Notes under the pieces: generated by a model
What the model saw: the letters and a program-made list of their open reading frames with translations, nothing else
What the model was told of the DNA's origin: nothing
The model's database searches: none
Shown: positions 17,701-26,057 of the stretch, one piece after another
How the letters are laid out: every line of letters starts with the position of its first letter
Position numbering within the stretch: the stretch's first letter is position 1
Translations under genes and position numbers: made by a program
Origin: Caldilineaceae bacterium
GTDB taxonomy: Bacteria > Chloroflexota > Anaerolineae > Caldilineales > Caldilineaceae
Direction: 5' to 3'
NCBI GenBank assembly: GCA_022824025.1
Contig: JAJEBF010000051.1
Coordinates: 1-64,000, forward strand
Length of the DNA: 64,000 nucleotides

Positions 17701-18879
17701 GAAGTTTACCTGATTGGCTACCCGGGCGAGGTCGAAGCCTATCCGAAACCAACGATCACTCAGGGCATCCTGTCGCGTTTGCGAGAGTGGGAGCCGGTTG
17801 GCATCACGTATTTTCAGACTGATGCTGCGATTACAGGAGGACAAAGCGGCGGCGCTCTAGTATCTGATAAGGGCGAGGTAATCGGTATCAGCGGTTTTTC
17901 GTTCCGTAAGGAGTTCGGACTTGCCGCTTCGTCCTTCGACCTCCTGCCGCGCGTCCGTCAACTGATTGCTGGCAGGGATCCATCCGGCCTTGGCAAGAGA
18001 CAATTCGATATGGAAGGCGGCTCCCTCCGCTATAGACTGACGCCGCGCAACTATGCAGATGCCTACATCATCAACGAACCACCCGGAACTGCAATCGAGA
18101 TCGAGTTTAGCGGTGGGGGCGATGTCAGTTTCCAGATCGTCGACTCTTATGGCGATACTCAGGCAGATGTCGAGACCAGTTTATTTTCCTTTGTTACACG
18201 AAGGTATGGACCGCTCTTCCTGATCCCGCGGCAGATTTCAAGAGAGACAAGCTTGGCAGCGAGTCACCGACTTGTGCAGTTCGATGACCCCGACAGAGGT
18301 AAGGAGATTCGGATTGGACAGATTCTCCACGGCAATATCGATTTCCCTACGGATATTGACTATTATTTCTTGGACCTGGCGAGAAACGAGACGGTTGAAA
18401 TTGTGGCAATGTCAATCTTGGCTGACACCCAACTCACTGTATGGGGTTATCAGGGAGAGACTCTAGAGGTGTGGTTACGAGATGAGAACAGCGGGGGCGG
18501 TCTGTTCGGATTGGACGCAAGGATTGTCTTCCAGGCGCCACATACGGGGGAATACATCCTAGGCGTGGCAAGCAAATGGGAACCGCCAAGCGGCTATGTT
18601 TTAGCCGTTGATCAAGCCCCCCCTACAGCAAGACTGACTTCTATGACGTCTTGGGTGACAATAGGTACTCCTGTAAACGTGAGGGAAGGCCCAGGTACCA
18701 ATTACGCTGTCATAGGAACAGCCACGCCCGGAGCATGGTACGAAATCACCGGCAGAAGTCCTGGTCTTGGCGACTGGTGGCAGATCAGTATTGGGGATCG
18801 AACTGGTTGGGTTTACGGGCCGCTTGTGACCGCGACCAATAGTGAAAACGTACAGGTGGTGGCCCCTCCGGATCGCTAG
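14752..18879 (+). CDS. large secreted LRR protein with trypsin-like protease and SH3 domains
   Basis: A 1375-residue exported protein. ATG 14752 follows GGAGGGA and opens a signal peptide (MISFFRVLIAIVVVFALLIG). Three LRR blocks follow, each led by a cap of the form ALYExTDGDNW (near 14885, 15765 and 16430). About 25 repeats carry the consensus LxxNxLSGxIPxELGxL, the plant-receptor-type LRR. Next is a trypsin/HtrA-like domain (about 17400-17960) with His in VVTNAHVV, Asp in LLVDLAVLG and Ser in GGQSGGAL. A beta-sandwich region containing HGNIDFPTDIDYYF resembles a PPC domain, and a bacterial SH3 domain (VNVREGPGTNYAVIG to GWVYGPL) ends the chain. It probably acts outside the cell in protein binding and cleavage. 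Its base composition is A/T-richer than its neighbours. Confidence 0.9.
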   Translation: MISFFRVLIAIVVVFALLIGQRGPKVYASSPIATTKDAERDALVALYEDTDGDNWTNNRNWLSNASLGSWHGVSTDRNGRVVELDLSENELNGTIPSELGSLAYLEDLDLSKNQLSGTIPIDLGNLTNLKVLSLYTNRLSGGIPSELGHLSNLELLALFENSLRGTIPLELAELDNLRWLMLSDNQLSGSIPSELSKLTNLEWLYLSENRLSGTIPPELGNFTNLVRLFLWGNQLSGTIPSELGNLTDLTMLVLSSNRLSGVIPPELGNLINLEGLSLWGNELSGAVPADLENLSGLTQLYLADNRLSGCLPEIWRDIEDSDLDDVGLQFCSDRDVLVTLYEATDGDNWLENRNWLSNRPIGDWYGVSVDDSGRVIGLYLSENEMSGAIPPELGYLTKLEELDLAKNQLRGTIPQELGNLPKLTLLYLYSNQLSGSIPVELGSSSKLEQLVLSWNRLDGMIPPELSKLSELEMLVLSGNRLRGTIPSELGNLTKLKFLALHVNRLTGRIPPQLNTLSGLEWLFLADNRLTGCVPEVWQDVEENDLDEADLPICTDEDALIALYETTDGDNWVSNQNWLSNRPIGTWYGVVTDENNRVIELDLSDNELKGTIPSELGHLVYLEGLYLSENQLSGMIPTALGALSNLIELDLWTNELTGQIPPELGRLANLEMLNLGNNELSGTIPPALGSLTYLEGLSLSTNKLSGGIPAELGDLTNLEWLSLTENQLSGPIPPTLDKLTNLTALYLGQNKLSGTIPPELGSLTNLEDLFLHANQLSGEIPSELGNLTKLTALSLWGNGLSGTMPSELGNLTALTGLGLADNQLSGDIPPELGRLSKLEQLYLSGNRLGGCVPAIWENVEGNDFEELELPFCFATASTTSTSRATAEKVSSARIFEMVSPAIAYIQTGTGSGSGVLVEGGYVVTNAHVVWPFNAASVVFPDGTDFRGVPVIGWDLLVDLAVLGPIPTQVEPVPMLDGENISIGSEVYLIGYPGEVEAYPKPTITQGILSRLREWEPVGITYFQTDAAITGGQSGGALVSDKGEVIGISGFSFRKEFGLAASSFDLLPRVRQLIAGRDPSGLGKRQFDMEGGSLRYRLTPRNYADAYIINEPPGTAIEIEFSGGGDVSFQIVDSYGDTQADVETSLFSFVTRRYGPLFLIPRQISRETSLAASHRLVQFDDPDRGKEIRIGQILHGNIDFPTDIDYYFLDLARNETVEIVAMSILADTQLTVWGYQGETLEVWLRDENSGGGLFGLDARIVFQAPHTGEYILGVASKWEPPSGYVLAVDQAPPTARLTSMTSWVTIGTPVNVREGPGTNYAVIGTATPGAWYEITGRSPGLGDWWQISIGDRTGWVYGPLVTATNSENVQVVAPPDR

Positions 18880-18948
18880 CAGATTCATCAGCGCCAATCC
18901 CTGCAGGCTCTATCGCTTTCTTAACTTCCTGCGTTAAACGTCAGCGGG

Positions 18949-20256
18949 CTACACCCCTGCCGCTCTGCGGGCAACAAGCACAAATGCCCCCTTCACCGTC
19001 CGTTTCCCCGTCGCAAACGCCAGCGGATCGGACATCTTAGCAGTGGGTAGATAGCGGGGATCGTCCGCCAACTGGTCCAGCGAAATTGCCTCGATCTGGT
19101 TGAGCGTGTCGGTGTCGTAGAAGCGCAGCGCCGGCGCCTCGACCTGCCACTGTCCGCCCGCGCTCAGAACGGCGGCCATGTCCTCGTGATCGTGGGGCCA
19201 CTCCCAAGTGGTCTGTCCCTGAACGCTGCGCAGGGGTGAGGTGCGCGTGAACTGGTCCGGCACGCCGGATACGATGAGCAGCGGGGCGCCGGGTTTCAGC
19301 GCCCTGTGCAGCCGCTCCAGGCCGAGTCGCAGCTCGATCGGGTCCATGCACAGCAGCGAAAAAAAGCTGCAGGCCCCGTCGAAGACGTCCGTTTCCTCCA
19401 ACTCCACCAGTGCCAGTTGACGAAAGTCCTGGCCCGGCACAGCCTGCCGGGCTTCGGCGATCATCTGCGCGGACGGGTCGATGCCTGTGACGCGCTGGCC
19501 CGCGGCGGCCAGCGCGGCCGCGATCGGTCTGCCGTGCCCGCAGCCGACCTCCAGTACGCGGCCGTTGGCGGGTAGCATCCCAACCCAACCCTGGAACGCC
19601 TCGCGGAAAAAAGGTTCGGCCAGGTAGTCGTGGCTGTAGTCGCTGCCGAGCGCGTCGTAGGCCGCCGTGTTGACGCGGTTGCTGAACGTGTTGATCTCCA
19701 AGCCGGGCGGCGCCAGCGCTGCGCTGGCCGGGGGCGTGTCGGGCCAATGGTGGTCAAACGCATGGCGCAACTCCTGGTCGAACGCCTCGCCGAAGCGCAG
19801 GAGTTCCTCGCCGCTGATGCGGTCCAGGGCGAAGGTGATGGCGGAGCCGTCGCGGGGGCCGCCGTCGGTCAGCGCGCTGACGGTCAGCTGCAGCGTCACC
19901 TGAAAGGTCGGGTTGCCCTGCGCGTCGTCGTCCCCGGCGCGCGCCATCAGCAGCGCCGGCGGGCAGCCGCTGCGCCAGGTTACGTAGGGGGTGTCGCCGC
20001 TGATCAGCTGTTCGATCGGGTCGGCGCAGCGCCAGCCGTCAACCTCCAGGATGTGCCGCAGGTAGGTCAGAGGCGCGCCCTCCAGCCCATAGCTGATCTC
20101 CACCCAGACTGCGCTGCGCGCCGCACATTCGGCGTCTCCCAGCACCAGGCGCACGTGTTCATTTACCGCGGCCGGCGCCCAGGGGCGGATCCTGAGCGCG
20201 AGGACCGCGCCAGAGCTGTCCGGGTCGGCGGGCGCCTGCTGGCGGAGGTAGGCCAT
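18949..20256 (-). CDS. class I SAM-dependent methyltransferase with an unknown N-terminal domain
   Basis: A 435-residue protein. The C-terminal half is a Rossmann methyltransferase: motif I is VLEVGCGHGRP, followed by GIDPSAQMIAEAR, an acidic FDGACSFFSLLCM and PLLIVSGVPDQF. The first 190 or so residues look like a separate beta-rich domain and match no family I recognise. The gene starts at ATG 20256, ten bases after the stop of the sugar epimerase gene upstream on the same strand, so the pair is likely co-transcribed. The methyl acceptor is unknown. Confidence 0.75.
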   Translation of the reverse strand: MAYLRQQAPADPDSSGAVLALRIRPWAPAAVNEHVRLVLGDAECAARSAVWVEISYGLEGAPLTYLRHILEVDGWRCADPIEQLISGDTPYVTWRSGCPPALLMARAGDDDAQGNPTFQVTLQLTVSALTDGGPRDGSAITFALDRISGEELLRFGEAFDQELRHAFDHHWPDTPPASAALAPPGLEINTFSNRVNTAAYDALGSDYSHDYLAEPFFREAFQGWVGMLPANGRVLEVGCGHGRPIAAALAAAGQRVTGIDPSAQMIAEARQAVPGQDFRQLALVELEETDVFDGACSFFSLLCMDPIELRLGLERLHRALKPGAPLLIVSGVPDQFTRTSPLRSVQGQTTWEWPHDHEDMAAVLSAGGQWQVEAPALRFYDTDTLNQIEAISLDQLADDPRYLPTAKMSDPLAFATGKRTVKGAFVLVARRAAGV

Positions 20257-20265
20257 GCGACGTGG

Positions 20266-21042
20266 TCAGTTTCTCGTGTCAGGGTAGTTGCCGAGCCACT
20301 GCAGCAGCGTCGCGGCGTCGCGCAGGAACGCCTCCGGCGCGTCGTCCTGGACGAACTCCAGCAACGCGTAACGGGTGCGCTCGGGATGCGCCGCGTGCGC
20401 CAGATAGTTTCGCCACAGATCCTCCCCCTCTGCCAGGGGGCGGCGCTCTCCCGTCTGCAAATGCCAGTGGAAGACATGCAGATGCTCCAGCCAGGGCCGC
20501 ACCATCTCGAGTCCGGCGAGGTTGTCGGCGGGCGCAGCGAAGCGGGGCGGCTGCCACAGCGAACGCGCATTGGCGTGGTCAACGGTCTGCAACAGACGCA
20601 GGGCGGCCGCGTTGGTGTCGGTGAGCGTGTTGCCGTGGAACTCGTAGACGATGCCGATTCCTTCGGCCTGGGCGAGGTCGGCGATGCGGCGGCTGTCCGT
20701 TACGACCGTCTCAAAGTAGGCCTCGTCCGCATCGTCGCTGCCCTGGTTTCCGGGCCATACGCGGATCTGCGGCGCGCCCAGCGCTGCCGCAGAGGTCAGC
20801 ACCGCTTCGAATGGCCCGGTCTCAGGGTGACCGACGCGGTAGTAGGAGCCGTAGGCCGCTACCTCCAGACCGGCGTCGGCGCCCATGCGGGCGACGGCAC
20901 GCGCCTGCGCCTCATCCCCGTGCGGGACGTGGACATCCCCGCCCCACTCGACCGCGGCCAGGCCGGCCTGCGTCACCAGGGCGATGATCTCTTCTACGGA
21001 GAGCTGGCGAAAGGTGATCGAGACGAGTCCGGGCACAAACAT
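20266..21042 (-). CDS. sugar phosphate isomerase/epimerase (TIM barrel)
   Basis: A 258-residue protein of the xylose isomerase-like TIM barrel family (AP endonuclease 2 superfamily). Metal-binding strands appear as AAVEWGGDVHVP, GIVYEFHGNT (Glu) and LEHLHVFHWH (His-rich). ATG 21042 is used since family similarity begins at MFVPGLVSITFRQL; an upstream ATG at 21078 adds 12 Gly/Pro/Ser residues. It probably interconverts a keto sugar or hydroxy acid, but no exact substrate is visible. It is one of five paralogues in this window. Confidence 0.82.
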   Translation of the reverse strand: MFVPGLVSITFRQLSVEEIIALVTQAGLAAVEWGGDVHVPHGDEAQARAVARMGADAGLEVAAYGSYYRVGHPETGPFEAVLTSAAALGAPQIRVWPGNQGSDDADEAYFETVVTDSRRIADLAQAEGIGIVYEFHGNTLTDTNAAALRLLQTVDHANARSLWQPPRFAAPADNLAGLEMVRPWLEHLHVFHWHLQTGERRPLAEGEDLWRNYLAHAAHPERTRYALLEFVQDDAPEAFLRDAATLLQWLGNYPDTRN

Positions 21043-21108
21043 TGGCGCTCCTGTCGGAGAGGGAGACCGCCCGCCCAACCTTTCTGCGCGAGCAGCAGAT
21101 GGTCCGCG

Positions 21109-22122
21109 TCAGGCGAGCAGCGGCAGTGTATCCTGCGTGATCTCATACTCCATACGTTCACCGGCCATGTAGCGGGCCAACTCGTCCACCATCACGCGGC
21201 CCATGCGCAGGCACTCGGTGTTGTGCGCGCCGGCGATGTGGGGGGTGAGGAGCACGTTGGGCAGGCTGTAGAGGGGCGACCCGGCGGCAGGCGGCTCCGG
21301 GTGGGTGACATCCAGCAGGGCGAACAGGTCCGGGCGCTGCTGGAGCACGGCGATCATCTCCGGCTCGTTCACGACCGCGCCGCGCGCGGTGTTGATGAAG
21401 GCGGCGCCCTCTTTCATCGAGGCCAGGTGCGCGCCGGTGATCATGCCGACCGTCTCGGGCAGCCAGGGCGTATGCAGCGAGACCACGTCGCAGCTCGCGA
21501 ACAGCTCGTCCAGCCCGACCTGCTCCACGTTCAACTCCGCGGCCGTCACCGGAGTCAGGAAGGGGTCGTAGGCCAAGACGCGCACGGAGAGCGTTTCCTG
21601 CAGCAGGCGCGCAACCCGGCGCCCGATCTGGCCGAGCGAGATGAGGCCAACAACGCCGGTGTAGAGGCCGGGCAGCGGCTCCTTATCGAACGAATTGAAG
21701 GTGCCGTCCCGGCGGAGCTTGTTGGCGAAATGCCAGACGCGTTTCAGGCTGAGGATAATCTGCGCCAGGGTGTAGGGCGCCACGAATTCGGCGTTGGCGC
21801 CGTAGCCGCTGGTCAGGCGCACGCCCCGCTCCCACATGGCGTCGGTCACAAAGTAGCGGACCGTGCCGGCGGCGTAAAAGATTGCCTCCAGGTTGGGCGC
21901 GGCCTCGAGGAAGGCTTCGTCCACGCGCGCCATGCCCCAGCCGGAGAAGATAAACGAGACATCCGCCAGCGGGGACGGGTCGGCCGCGATCGACTCCGGC
22001 GTCTGCAACGGCGCGACGATCTCCACCTGCGCTTCGATGTCGCGGCGCGTGTCTTCTCCGTATATGCGGGCAAAGGCGCTCTCACCCAGCAGGTACAGCC
22101 CCTTTTGCTTTTCTGTGCCCAT
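21109..22122 (-). CDS. D-isomer-specific 2-hydroxyacid dehydrogenase
   Basis: A 337-residue NAD-dependent hydroxyacid dehydrogenase. The nucleotide loop is GLISLGQIGRRVA, and the catalytic set is Arg in NTARGAVVNE, Glu in HPEPPAA and His in TPHIAGAHN. The N-terminal substrate domain contains FYAAGTVRYF and GYGANAEFVAPYTLAQII. The start at 22122 (MGTEKQKG) is chosen as the first Met near the fold. Placed between two sugar epimerase genes, it likely reduces or oxidises a sugar-derived acid; glyoxylate/hydroxypyruvate reductase activity is also possible. Confidence 0.88.
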   Translation of the reverse strand: MGTEKQKGLYLLGESAFARIYGEDTRRDIEAQVEIVAPLQTPESIAADPSPLADVSFIFSGWGMARVDEAFLEAAPNLEAIFYAAGTVRYFVTDAMWERGVRLTSGYGANAEFVAPYTLAQIILSLKRVWHFANKLRRDGTFNSFDKEPLPGLYTGVVGLISLGQIGRRVARLLQETLSVRVLAYDPFLTPVTAAELNVEQVGLDELFASCDVVSLHTPWLPETVGMITGAHLASMKEGAAFINTARGAVVNEPEMIAVLQQRPDLFALLDVTHPEPPAAGSPLYSLPNVLLTPHIAGAHNTECLRMGRVMVDELARYMAGERMEYEITQDTLPLLA

Positions 22123-22211
22123 TACAACCCCACTCACCGAGTTGTTTCCAGCCCCTGGTCTCCAGTCTTGCGGAACTGTACCCAACTCGAAGCGATGCCG
22201 TCACTAAAAAC

Positions 22212-23033
22212 TTACTCCGCCATCCACTGCCGCAGAACTTGCGCATGCTGGGGAATCGCGATCTCCGGCTCCTCGACCTCAGGATGCCATGCCTTCTCCC
22301 ACTCGGCGCAGATATAGCCGTCGTAGCCCTTGGACGCGAGCAGGCGCATGATCTCCCGGCAGGGCACTTCGCCCTCGCCCATCAGCTTCAACTCCCAGCT
22401 GCCGTCCTCCCTGCGCAGCGCGTCCTTCATGTGGACATGGGCCAGGCGCGCGCCGATGTAGTCCCACGTATCCTCGATCGATTCGCCCATGCGGAAGGGG
22501 TGATGCACGTCCCAGACCGCCATGACGTGCGATGAATCCACCTGGCGCAGGACGCCCGCCACCTCCTGCCCGCGGCAGAAAGCGTCGTGGGTCTCCAGGC
22601 AGATGGTGACGCCGTGCCGTTCGGCGTCGGGCGCGGCCTCGGCCAGGCTTTCGGCGACGAGATCGATCACGTCATCCATCGTCTGGCTCTCGGAGGGGCC
22701 GCCGCCGAAAGTACGCACGATCGGTACCTCCAGGTCGCTGGCCAGCGCCAGGTAGCCGCGCAGGTCGGCCAGGTGCTTGGCGCGGTCGTCGGCGTCCGGA
22801 GAGGAGAAGCGGGTGGACGCGCCGATGCCGGCGATAACCAGCCCGTGCTGCTTCATCAGGCTGCGAATGGCGACGCGGCGCTCCTCCGGCAGGTCCGGCG
22901 GGACTATCTGGCCGTCCAGGATGCGGACTTCCAGCCCGGCGTAGCCGTCGGCGACGGCCTGCTCCGCGGCGCGCTCCAACGACCAGCCCGGCGAGCCGAG
23001 CGTGCTGAATACAAGTGGGTAGGGGTAAGGCAA
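22212..23033 (-). CDS. sugar phosphate isomerase/epimerase (TIM barrel)
   Basis: About 273 residues. Strand signatures are LEVRILDG, GVTICLETHDAF (Glu), HVMAVWDVHHPF (Asp/His) and LAHVHMKDA (His/Lys), ending with YICAEWEKAW (Glu), giving the usual Glu-Asp-His-Glu metal site. No good ATG exists in the right place; TTG 23033 after AAAGGA is proposed, giving the start PYPYPLVFSTLG. A much longer reading to 23129 would overlap the DUF4435 gene. It lies on the same strand directly below the PARIS-like pair, and its upstream catabolic partner is now 2 kb away, as if an insertion separated them. Confidence 0.8.
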   Translation of the reverse strand: MPYPYPLVFSTLGSPGWSLERAAEQAVADGYAGLEVRILDGQIVPPDLPEERRVAIRSLMKQHGLVIAGIGASTRFSSPDADDRAKHLADLRGYLALASDLEVPIVRTFGGGPSESQTMDDVIDLVAESLAEAAPDAERHGVTICLETHDAFCRGQEVAGVLRQVDSSHVMAVWDVHHPFRMGESIEDTWDYIGARLAHVHMKDALRREDGSWELKLMGEGEVPCREIMRLLASKGYDGYICAEWEKAWHPEVEEPEIAIPQHAQVLRQWMAE

Positions 23034-23070
23034 GGGAGTGTATCCTTTCAGGTTGAAGAATCTTCGTTGT

Positions 23071-23850
23071 TTATTGAGATGGCTTGGTCTGACGCAAGGC
23101 GGATTTCTGGTCCGACATTGCCTGTTCAATCTCTTGTATCAGACGACCCATCAATGGGTGAGCGGGAGTCATTTTGAGCGCTATCTCGTTCAATGAAGAG
23201 ATGTTATAGCGGGTTCCCCGGAGGGGGGCGTTCAGACAGCGTTCCAGTATTTGAAAAAGCTGCTTTCCTCTGAGTTGAAGCTGATAGTCGCTTCTGATCT
23301 GCTGACGGATTCTCTCTTCAGGAGGACGAAAGCCGCGGCTATGGCGAAAATTTTCGTCCATATGCGTCTGTCCGAAGGGAATCACCTCGTTGCAGTGATT
23401 ACTGACCTTATAGGGCTTATCCGCCAGATACTCTTCAACTTCAAATGCAAACCACTCTACAATGGCATTCAGCGTCTGCTGATGTTCCAGCGCCTCCTCG
23501 GCGTCCAGGAGGCTTTCAAGATTAGCGGCTGCGTACAGGTCATTCTCAACGCTGTATCCTTCTGTCCAAATGACTCCACGGTAATCTGAAGGAATCCCAG
23601 AGAACAACCACATATCCCTGTCAGCGACAAAAGCAACCGGCAAATTGGCGAATTCCTGCCGTCGTTCATAGACGGATAACAGTTTGTCTCTACCACCTGT
23701 AGGCAGTATATTCGCGGCCCGATTGCCAAGGCGCGCCTCTACCCAACGATAGATGCGCATATCCTCCTGGCCTTCAACAAGAACCGTTGGCAAATCGGAT
23801 CGACGAAGTACTGCGACCAATTCCTCTACCGTGGGGGACGGCGCCGGCAC
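23071..23850 (-). CDS. DUF4435 (TOPRIM-like) protein, AriB-like
   Basis: A 259-residue DUF4435 protein. TOPRIM-like signatures are the Glu of VLVEGQED (Glu26 from this start) and the Asp pair of AFVADRDMW. The TEGYSVENDL segment is typical of DUF4435. It starts at GTG 23848-23850, overlapping the stop of the ATPase gene by one base (TAGTG). DUF4435 proteins paired with AAA15-type ATPases form PARIS, where the ATPase holds a toxic TOPRIM nuclease until an anti-restriction protein is sensed; the nuclease then cuts host tRNA. Pairing, order and the TOPRIM residues agree. Outside PARIS, DUF4435 also occurs in less-studied OLD-like pairs. Confidence 0.75.
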   Translation of the reverse strand: MPAPSPTVEELVAVLRRSDLPTVLVEGQEDMRIYRWVEARLGNRAANILPTGGRDKLLSVYERRQEFANLPVAFVADRDMWLFSGIPSDYRGVIWTEGYSVENDLYAAANLESLLDAEEALEHQQTLNAIVEWFAFEVEEYLADKPYKVSNHCNEVIPFGQTHMDENFRHSRGFRPPEERIRQQIRSDYQLQLRGKQLFQILERCLNAPLRGTRYNISSLNEIALKMTPAHPLMGRLIQEIEQAMSDQKSALRQTKPSQ

Positions 23851-25022
23851 TAATTTGCCTCTCCTTTGTCCCCCAACGGAATTTCCTTGTCAGGATACTT
23901 GGCGTAAATGAAGGGGGAATGTGTGGCAATGAAAAACTGATTCCCCGTCCCCTGCTCCAGCAACGTCGGCAGCAGGAGTCTCTGCCAGTCTACATGAAGG
24001 CTTAACTCCGGTTCATCAATGAAAATAGGCGTATTCTCGCTGAACGCGTTGTAGCACAGAAAACTCAGCATCTGCTTCTCTCCAGAGGAGAGTTTATCGG
24101 ACGCGATAGCCTCTTCTACGGTATTAAGATCTGTCGCGCCTATTTCTTTTCCCAGTGTAATTCCGGCCGTGCCTTCATCGCGGGCACTCCGTCCGCTGAC
24201 TCGGATCGACTCATACTGCAAGATGCTTTGCGTAAGCTCAGACAATACCACAAACGGTTTACGTAACTGTTCTCGTTCGTCAGCAAGCTGTTTAATCTCA
24301 TTCAGTACAGAAGGAGCGGTCTGTGAAGTTGCAGACTCTATTTCACCACCGGCGGAGACCTGCATTTTCTGTGAAATGTCGTCCAATACCTTCGATTGAA
24401 GATTGCTAATTCTTATATGGATATCGCCGTACTTCTGCTCCAGAAGCTGGCCAATATCATTGGTCGAAATTGAAGCGATGAACTTGTGTCCGGATCTCGA
24501 GATTTCTGATGAGAAATTCTCCATTGCTTCCTGAAGTATCTCCAGATCTGAAGTCATCTTCCAGTCAGGATTGTCGATATCGCCGCGACTCACATAACCG
24601 CCTTCTATTCTTCTGAACGACGGAAAAAACAGGCTACTCTTCATCAATTCAGCGATACGGCCACTAGCCTCTTCCAAATCTGCAAAGCGATTGATTGGAA
24701 GTTCCATGTTGGGATAATTGTCGTGAGCCCTTAGCCAACGCTCGCGAAGTTCATAATCAATGAAGGTATATGAATTCCGTCCCTTGTATGGTTTATCTCG
24801 TTCAAGCGATAGAGAAAATAAGCTTGTTTTAATGGAAACAGTCTGAAATGGAATTTCGAGGAAAGCTCTGACAAGATTCCCGCTAATCAGATACCAGAGC
24901 AGCTTCAGCAGCGTCGTCTTACCCGACCCATTCTTGCCCGTAAAGGTGTTCAGGTCTTCATTGAACTCCAAGTCGGCATCGATTCGGTTATTCAGGCCCT
25001 TAACGCTAAGACTCTCTATCAT
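23850..25022 (-). CDS. AAA15-type ABC-like ATPase, AriA-like
   Basis: A 390-residue ATPase of the OLD/RecF-like AAA15 group. Walker A is GKNGSGKTT (residues 29-37), the signature is LSSGEKQML, Walker B is IFIDEPELSLH and the switch His is in ATHSPF. A helical insert fills the middle (about residues 120-260). ATG 25022 follows GGAGG. It is translationally coupled to the DUF4435 gene, which would be its effector. Known AriA proteins are somewhat longer, so this may be a compact or divergent form. Base composition is visibly A/T-richer than the sugar genes on both sides, consistent with acquisition. Confidence 0.8.
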   Translation of the reverse strand: MIESLSVKGLNNRIDADLEFNEDLNTFTGKNGSGKTTLLKLLWYLISGNLVRAFLEIPFQTVSIKTSLFSLSLERDKPYKGRNSYTFIDYELRERWLRAHDNYPNMELPINRFADLEEASGRIAELMKSSLFFPSFRRIEGGYVSRGDIDNPDWKMTSDLEILQEAMENFSSEISRSGHKFIASISTNDIGQLLEQKYGDIHIRISNLQSKVLDDISQKMQVSAGGEIESATSQTAPSVLNEIKQLADEREQLRKPFVVLSELTQSILQYESIRVSGRSARDEGTAGITLGKEIGATDLNTVEEAIASDKLSSGEKQMLSFLCYNAFSENTPIFIDEPELSLHVDWQRLLLPTLLEQGTGNQFFIATHSPFIYAKYPDKEIPLGDKGEAN

Positions 25023-25067
25023 TCGCCTGAGCCTCCTTACCTAACCTGCGAGAATTGATCGGCCCTC

Positions 25068-25895
25068 TCACCCCTCGCCGTTCCCTCGCATCTTGCGGAA
25101 GAAGGCCACTTCGCGCACAAAGGTGTCGAACCAATCTTCTCCGTCTTCGATGTCATACTCGCAGTGGATCGAGAGGAAGCCGTCATACCCGATCCGGCGC
25201 AGCTCGCTGAAGACGGCCGTCCAGTCGACGATCCCCTCGCCCGCGGCGACCCAGAGCGACTTGGCCGCGCCGTGTCCGTTCTTCTCAACACGCTCAACGA
25301 GGACATCCTTGACCGAGAGGATGCTCAGATGCTCGCGCGCCATCGCCAGGCCGAAGTCGAACGGTTCGCCGTCGACCGCGAAGTGGCCGGGGTCGAGATA
25401 CGCGCCCAGGTAGGCGGGGTCGAAGTCGCGCAGCAGGTGCATCAGGGCGGCGGCGTTGAGGCCCATGCAGTAGTGGGAGTGCGTATGGTAGCAGATCTTG
25501 ACGTTGTAGATGCTGGCCAGCTTCTCCCAGGCGGAAAAGGCCCGGCGCACGCTGTCCACCTGCTCCCAGTAGTCCATCGTCTGCGGCTCGAACCGGAAAT
25601 AGCCCAGTTTGAGCAGCCGCACGTCCGCGCTGTCCATCGCGGCCAGCAGCGGCTCCGCCAGAGGGTGGTCGGCCGTAAGCAGATCGAAGTTTCCGGTTAC
25701 CATGCCGATTTGCAGCCCGGCCTGCGCCATCTGCGTCTGCGCCTGCGGCAGGGCCGCGGCCGCGTTGTCCGGGTTGACCGGATGGCCGGGCCGCACCGCC
25801 AGGTCATAGCCGTCGAAGCCGTGATTCTGCGCCAGCTCGATCAGTTCGGCGATGTTCTTTTCCTGCAGCATCTTGCTGAATACGAGCAGTTTCAT
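25068..25895 (-). CDS. sugar phosphate isomerase/epimerase (TIM barrel)
   Basis: A 275-residue TIM barrel of the xylose isomerase-like superfamily. Signatures are FDGYDLAVRPGHPV near the N-terminus, VKICYHTHSHY (His), YLGAYLDPGHFA (Asp/His), LSILSVKDV and FLSIHCEYD (His/Glu). It begins with MKLLVFSKM at ATG 25895. The PARIS-like ATPase starts 45 bases downstream on the same strand, so it may be read from this operon's promoter. The exact sugar is unknown; the protein is only distantly similar to its paralogues at 20266 and 22212. Confidence 0.82.
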   Translation of the reverse strand: MKLLVFSKMLQEKNIAELIELAQNHGFDGYDLAVRPGHPVNPDNAAAALPQAQTQMAQAGLQIGMVTGNFDLLTADHPLAEPLLAAMDSADVRLLKLGYFRFEPQTMDYWEQVDSVRRAFSAWEKLASIYNVKICYHTHSHYCMGLNAAALMHLLRDFDPAYLGAYLDPGHFAVDGEPFDFGLAMAREHLSILSVKDVLVERVEKNGHGAAKSLWVAAGEGIVDWTAVFSELRRIGYDGFLSIHCEYDIEDGEDWFDTFVREVAFFRKMRGNGEG

Positions 25896-26057
25896 TCCTG
25901 TCTATCTCCGCTTTTCAAATGTTCAGGATGGTCAAGCACAAAGGGCAGAACTGCTTGGAAGTGCCCGAAGCGCTGAAGATTCATCGCGATGTCTAAATGA
26001 ATGCGATATGCTACAACCGGGAAGAACATTGCATCCGCTCTTTGGCGCAAGAAACAT

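Noticed and set aside
19630..22317. An 895-residue plus-strand open frame
   Set aside because: It runs opposite the methyltransferase, epimerase and dehydrogenase genes, all of which have intact motifs. The frame is rich in Arg, Val and His without any recognisable pattern.
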